In this document: positions 62,460 to 64,000 of the stretch, piece by piece
Layout of the letters: the number at the start of each line of letters is the position of its first letter
Numbering within the stretch: the stretch's first letter is position 1
Source: a bacterium
Lineage (GTDB): Bacteria > Cyanobacteriota > Vampirovibrionia > Gastranaerophilales > Gastranaerophilaceae
Length of the DNA: 64,000 nucleotides
NCBI GenBank assembly: GCA_017470815.1
Contig: JAFUXT010000017.1
Coordinates: 31,202 to 95,201 of the forward strand
Reading direction: 5' to 3'
The notes under the pieces: generated by a model
Databases searched by the model: none
Seen by the model: only the letters and a program-made list of their open reading frames with translations
What the model was told of the DNA's origin: nothing
Translations under genes and position numbers: made by a program

Positions 62460-63218
62460 ATGAAAAAATTTGGTTTTACAATGGCTGAGGTGCTGATAAC
62501 CATAGGTATAATCGGAGTAGTTGCGGCGATTACTATTCCTCTTTTGATGCAAAATTCTAACTCTAAAAAGTTTACAACCCAGTTTAAAAAATCATTATCG
62601 ACCTTAAATCAGGCGGCAATCGGTGCGCAGGCACAGTATGATTTGGATTATTCACTTTTAACACAAATCAATGATGATGCGACTTGCAAAAGCAATACTC
62701 TCGCAGGCGGTCAATATAATTTTTGCGGACTGTTTAATAACACTCTTGCAGGTCATACATATTTAGGGAAATATGGCAATGTCAAAGGTGCAAATTTATT
62801 TAGTCCTTATAGTGCGGATATGAAAAGTTTTTCTGTTGAAAACTTTTTGTTCTTTTCGTTTGCTGACGGAGCGATAGTTGCGTTTAATCCGAACGCAAAG
62901 AATTGCGGAATCGGTGTCGGGCAGACATTGACAAATGAAAAACTGACAAACAATTTGGCAAATTGTATCGGGTTTATAGATGTAAACGGCACGACACCTC
63001 CGAATAAAGAAGTACAATGTGCAGAAGTTCCGACAATAATCGTTGCAAATAAAACATGCAGAGTGACAAACGGCTCTATGGGGGATATTTTTCCCGTAGT
63101 ATTTCATGATGGCGCGGTCGAACCTGCAACAAATGCTTCACTTGCGGCATTTCTTGGCGGAAACGGGAAAGAAGAATATGAATTAACAGAAGAAGTTAGC
63201 AAAACGCCGTCAGTTTGA
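62460..63218 (+). pseudogene. Type IV prepilin-like protein, N-terminal part (frameshifted)
   Basis: A 252-residue frame with a prepilin leader MKKFGFTMAEVLITIGIIG (cleavage Gly-Phe, Glu at +5) and a hydrophobic helix to residue 29. The middle has paired cysteines (CKSNTLAGGQYNFC, NCGIGVG, NCIGFIDV, QCAEVPT, TCRVTNGS). In this frame it stops at TGA 63216 after a short unrelated tail (SKTPSV). The next frame, from about 63202, continues with KRRQFDKWEPQKITTPMTK and the conserved pilin C-terminal domain. One base too many in the AAAA run at 63201-63204 explains the break. It may be a pseudogene, slippage or an error. Strong AAGGAG SD. Confidence 0.75.
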
Positions 63219-63636
63219 CAAATGGGAACCGCAGAAAATCACTACCCCAATGACCAAAGCGGATTGTGAAGCAAAAAAGGCATCACTCGGAATCAAAAAC
63301 TGCAGAGATAACGATTATTGGGCAGCAGCGGTAGATAAATGCGGTGGTGTCCAAAATCTCCCGACTGAAGATGACTTGTATGAATTAGCCAAGAAAGTTT
63401 ATGGCGGATCAAATTGTAATGATTCAACACAACGCTGCGAGGGTACCCCTGATTTCAGCCAACTACCTGAGAGTTTTTCTGGCTTAGGCTCCTCTTGGTA
63501 CCGCTTGTGGTCAGGTAGTGAGCGAAGTGCCACCAGCGCGTACCGCCGGTACTTCGACGTTTCGCACTCGTACAGGGACACCAGCAACCGCAACAATTCG
63601 TACATTAGGGCTGTTTGTGTCGGGGATTTGGAGTAG
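63205..63636 (+). pseudogene. C-terminal domain of the same prepilin-like protein (other frame)
   Basis: In the +1 frame, about 144 residues continue the prepilin: FDKWEPQKITTPMTKADC, KNCRDNDYWAAAVDKCGGV, NLPTEDDLYELAKKVYGG, a loop with CNDSTQRC, and a C-terminal block with SSWYRLWSGSE and IRAVCVGDLE. This is the C-terminal domain common in pilin-like proteins of this lineage, related to Lcl/DUF1566-type domains. A frame restart at ATG 63250 has no SD, so independent translation is unlikely. The segment 63480-63630 is richer in G and C than the surroundings. Confidence 0.65.
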
Positions 63637-63664
63637 GTTAGGCAATTTGCCTGAAATATTTGTC

Positions 63665-63699
63665 ATTACGAGCAAACGCAGTTTGCGTAGTAATCTCAT
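63665..63699. repeat. Palindromic repeat shared with 31177
   Basis: ATTACGAGCAAACGCAGTTT followed by GCGTAGTAATCTCAT, identical to 31177-31211 and again downstream of a prepilin gene. GTCATTACGAGC at the left edge is related to the GTCATTGCGAGG repeat. Confidence 0.7.
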
Positions 63700-63915
63700 C
63701 AAATCAACAACTGAACAACCTTGAACTAATGGGATTGCCACGAAAATCAAAGATTTTCTCGCAATTACAATTTAATAATATGATTTCCACGCTCGTTTCA
63801 CTTGGTTCGCAATGATAAAATAAAAATGGCGGGTTTAAAAGAGGGTTTTGTATCACACCCTCTCCCGCTTATTAAATTTTTGGTAACTATATACAATGTT
63901 ACAGTAAATATGTCT

Positions 63916-64000
63916 GTCATTGCGAGGAGGAAATGGCTTTCCGACGAAGCAATCCAGTTATTTCATCATTATCGACAAATTAAACGGCTGGATTGCCACG
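63916..64000. repeat. GTCATTGCGAGG-type palindromic repeat, reaching the window edge
   Basis: GTCATTGCGAGGAGG, GACGAAGCAATCCAG, about 25 bases, then GGCTGGATTGCCACG at the right end of the window. It is the same family as at 59239. The stretch 63700-63915 contains related degenerate pieces (GGGATTGCCACG..TCGCAATTAC) and no gene. Confidence 0.7.

Noticed and set aside
63518..63750. Reading frames on both strands in the GC-richer stretch after 63500
   Set aside because: They overlap the conserved pilin C-terminal domain frame and run into palindromic repeats; no SD.

Overview
The window is about 35% GC, gene-dense and standard-code. It reads as a chromosomal segment of an anaerobic, diderm, gut-type bacterium. 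My best guess is the non-photosynthetic sister lineage of Cyanobacteria (Vampirovibrionia/Melainabacteria, Gastranaerophilales). This is inferred from: an ~860-residue GyrB with the Gram-negative insertion; a RecG with a long N-terminal extension of the kind seen in cyanobacteria; an AsmA/TamB-like giant protein and an outer-membrane-barrel-like protein; class III ribonucleotide reductase and a rubrerythrin; type IV prepilin-like proteins with a cysteine-rich C-terminal domain; and many lineage-specific proteins with a short N-terminal V/I-x-F motif. No rRNA or marker phylogeny is present to prove it.

Layout. 1-3 kb: mutS (runs off the left edge), a membrane-anchored unknown, obg. 3-3.6 kb: a large non-coding palindrome-mosaic repeat, with two relatives at 23.3 and 30.6 kb. 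3.7-8.6 kb: zinc ribbon, YhcC-type radical SAM protein, two lineage proteins, folP, yidD, AI-2E-type permease. 8.6-9.1 kb: tRNA-Leu(UAG) preceded by three tandem half-tRNA units. 9.3-20.5 kb: lineage-specific small proteins, an AICARFT-like protein, dCMP deaminase, def-fmt-aroH, a HerA-like protein, yqeK-nadD, cysK. 20.6-31 kb: gyrB, GH57 amylase, recG, folD, a prepilin. 31.7-47.3 kb: a DXS-like enzyme, rex, a uridine-kinase-like protein, a rubrerythrin interrupted by a stop codon, the AsmA-like giant, a DnaJ, a RelA/SpoT-domain protein with a small partner, asparaginase, folE2, and a homocitrate-synthase-like enzyme. 47.4-54.8 kb: a TPR protein; a three-gene XRE / EcoRI-type methylase / DUF262-HNH island; an acyl-CoA ligase; and tRNA-Pro(CGG) preceded by two half-tRNA units. 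54.8-64 kb: nrdDG under a cobalamin riboswitch, an outer-membrane-like protein, pnuC, two large lineage membrane proteins, and a frameshifted prepilin.

How they fit. folE2, folP, folD and fmt/def connect folate-derived one-carbon metabolism to formyl-Met translation start. nadD and pnuC supply NAD, and Rex senses NADH. The B12 riboswitch before nrdDG implies that a B12-dependent ribonucleotide reductase probably exists elsewhere in the genome.

The most unusual signal is at the two tRNA loci. In both, tandem copies of the 5' half of the downstream tRNA carry the same hairpin insert in the D arm and a replaced anticodon hairpin. Stem sequences change with preserved pairing, which suggests selected RNA structure. 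Other notable signals are a recurrent promoter architecture placing the -10 box exactly six bases before ATG (leaderless mRNAs), a folP start codon buried in the preceding terminator, and an in-frame palindromic repeat inside nrdG.
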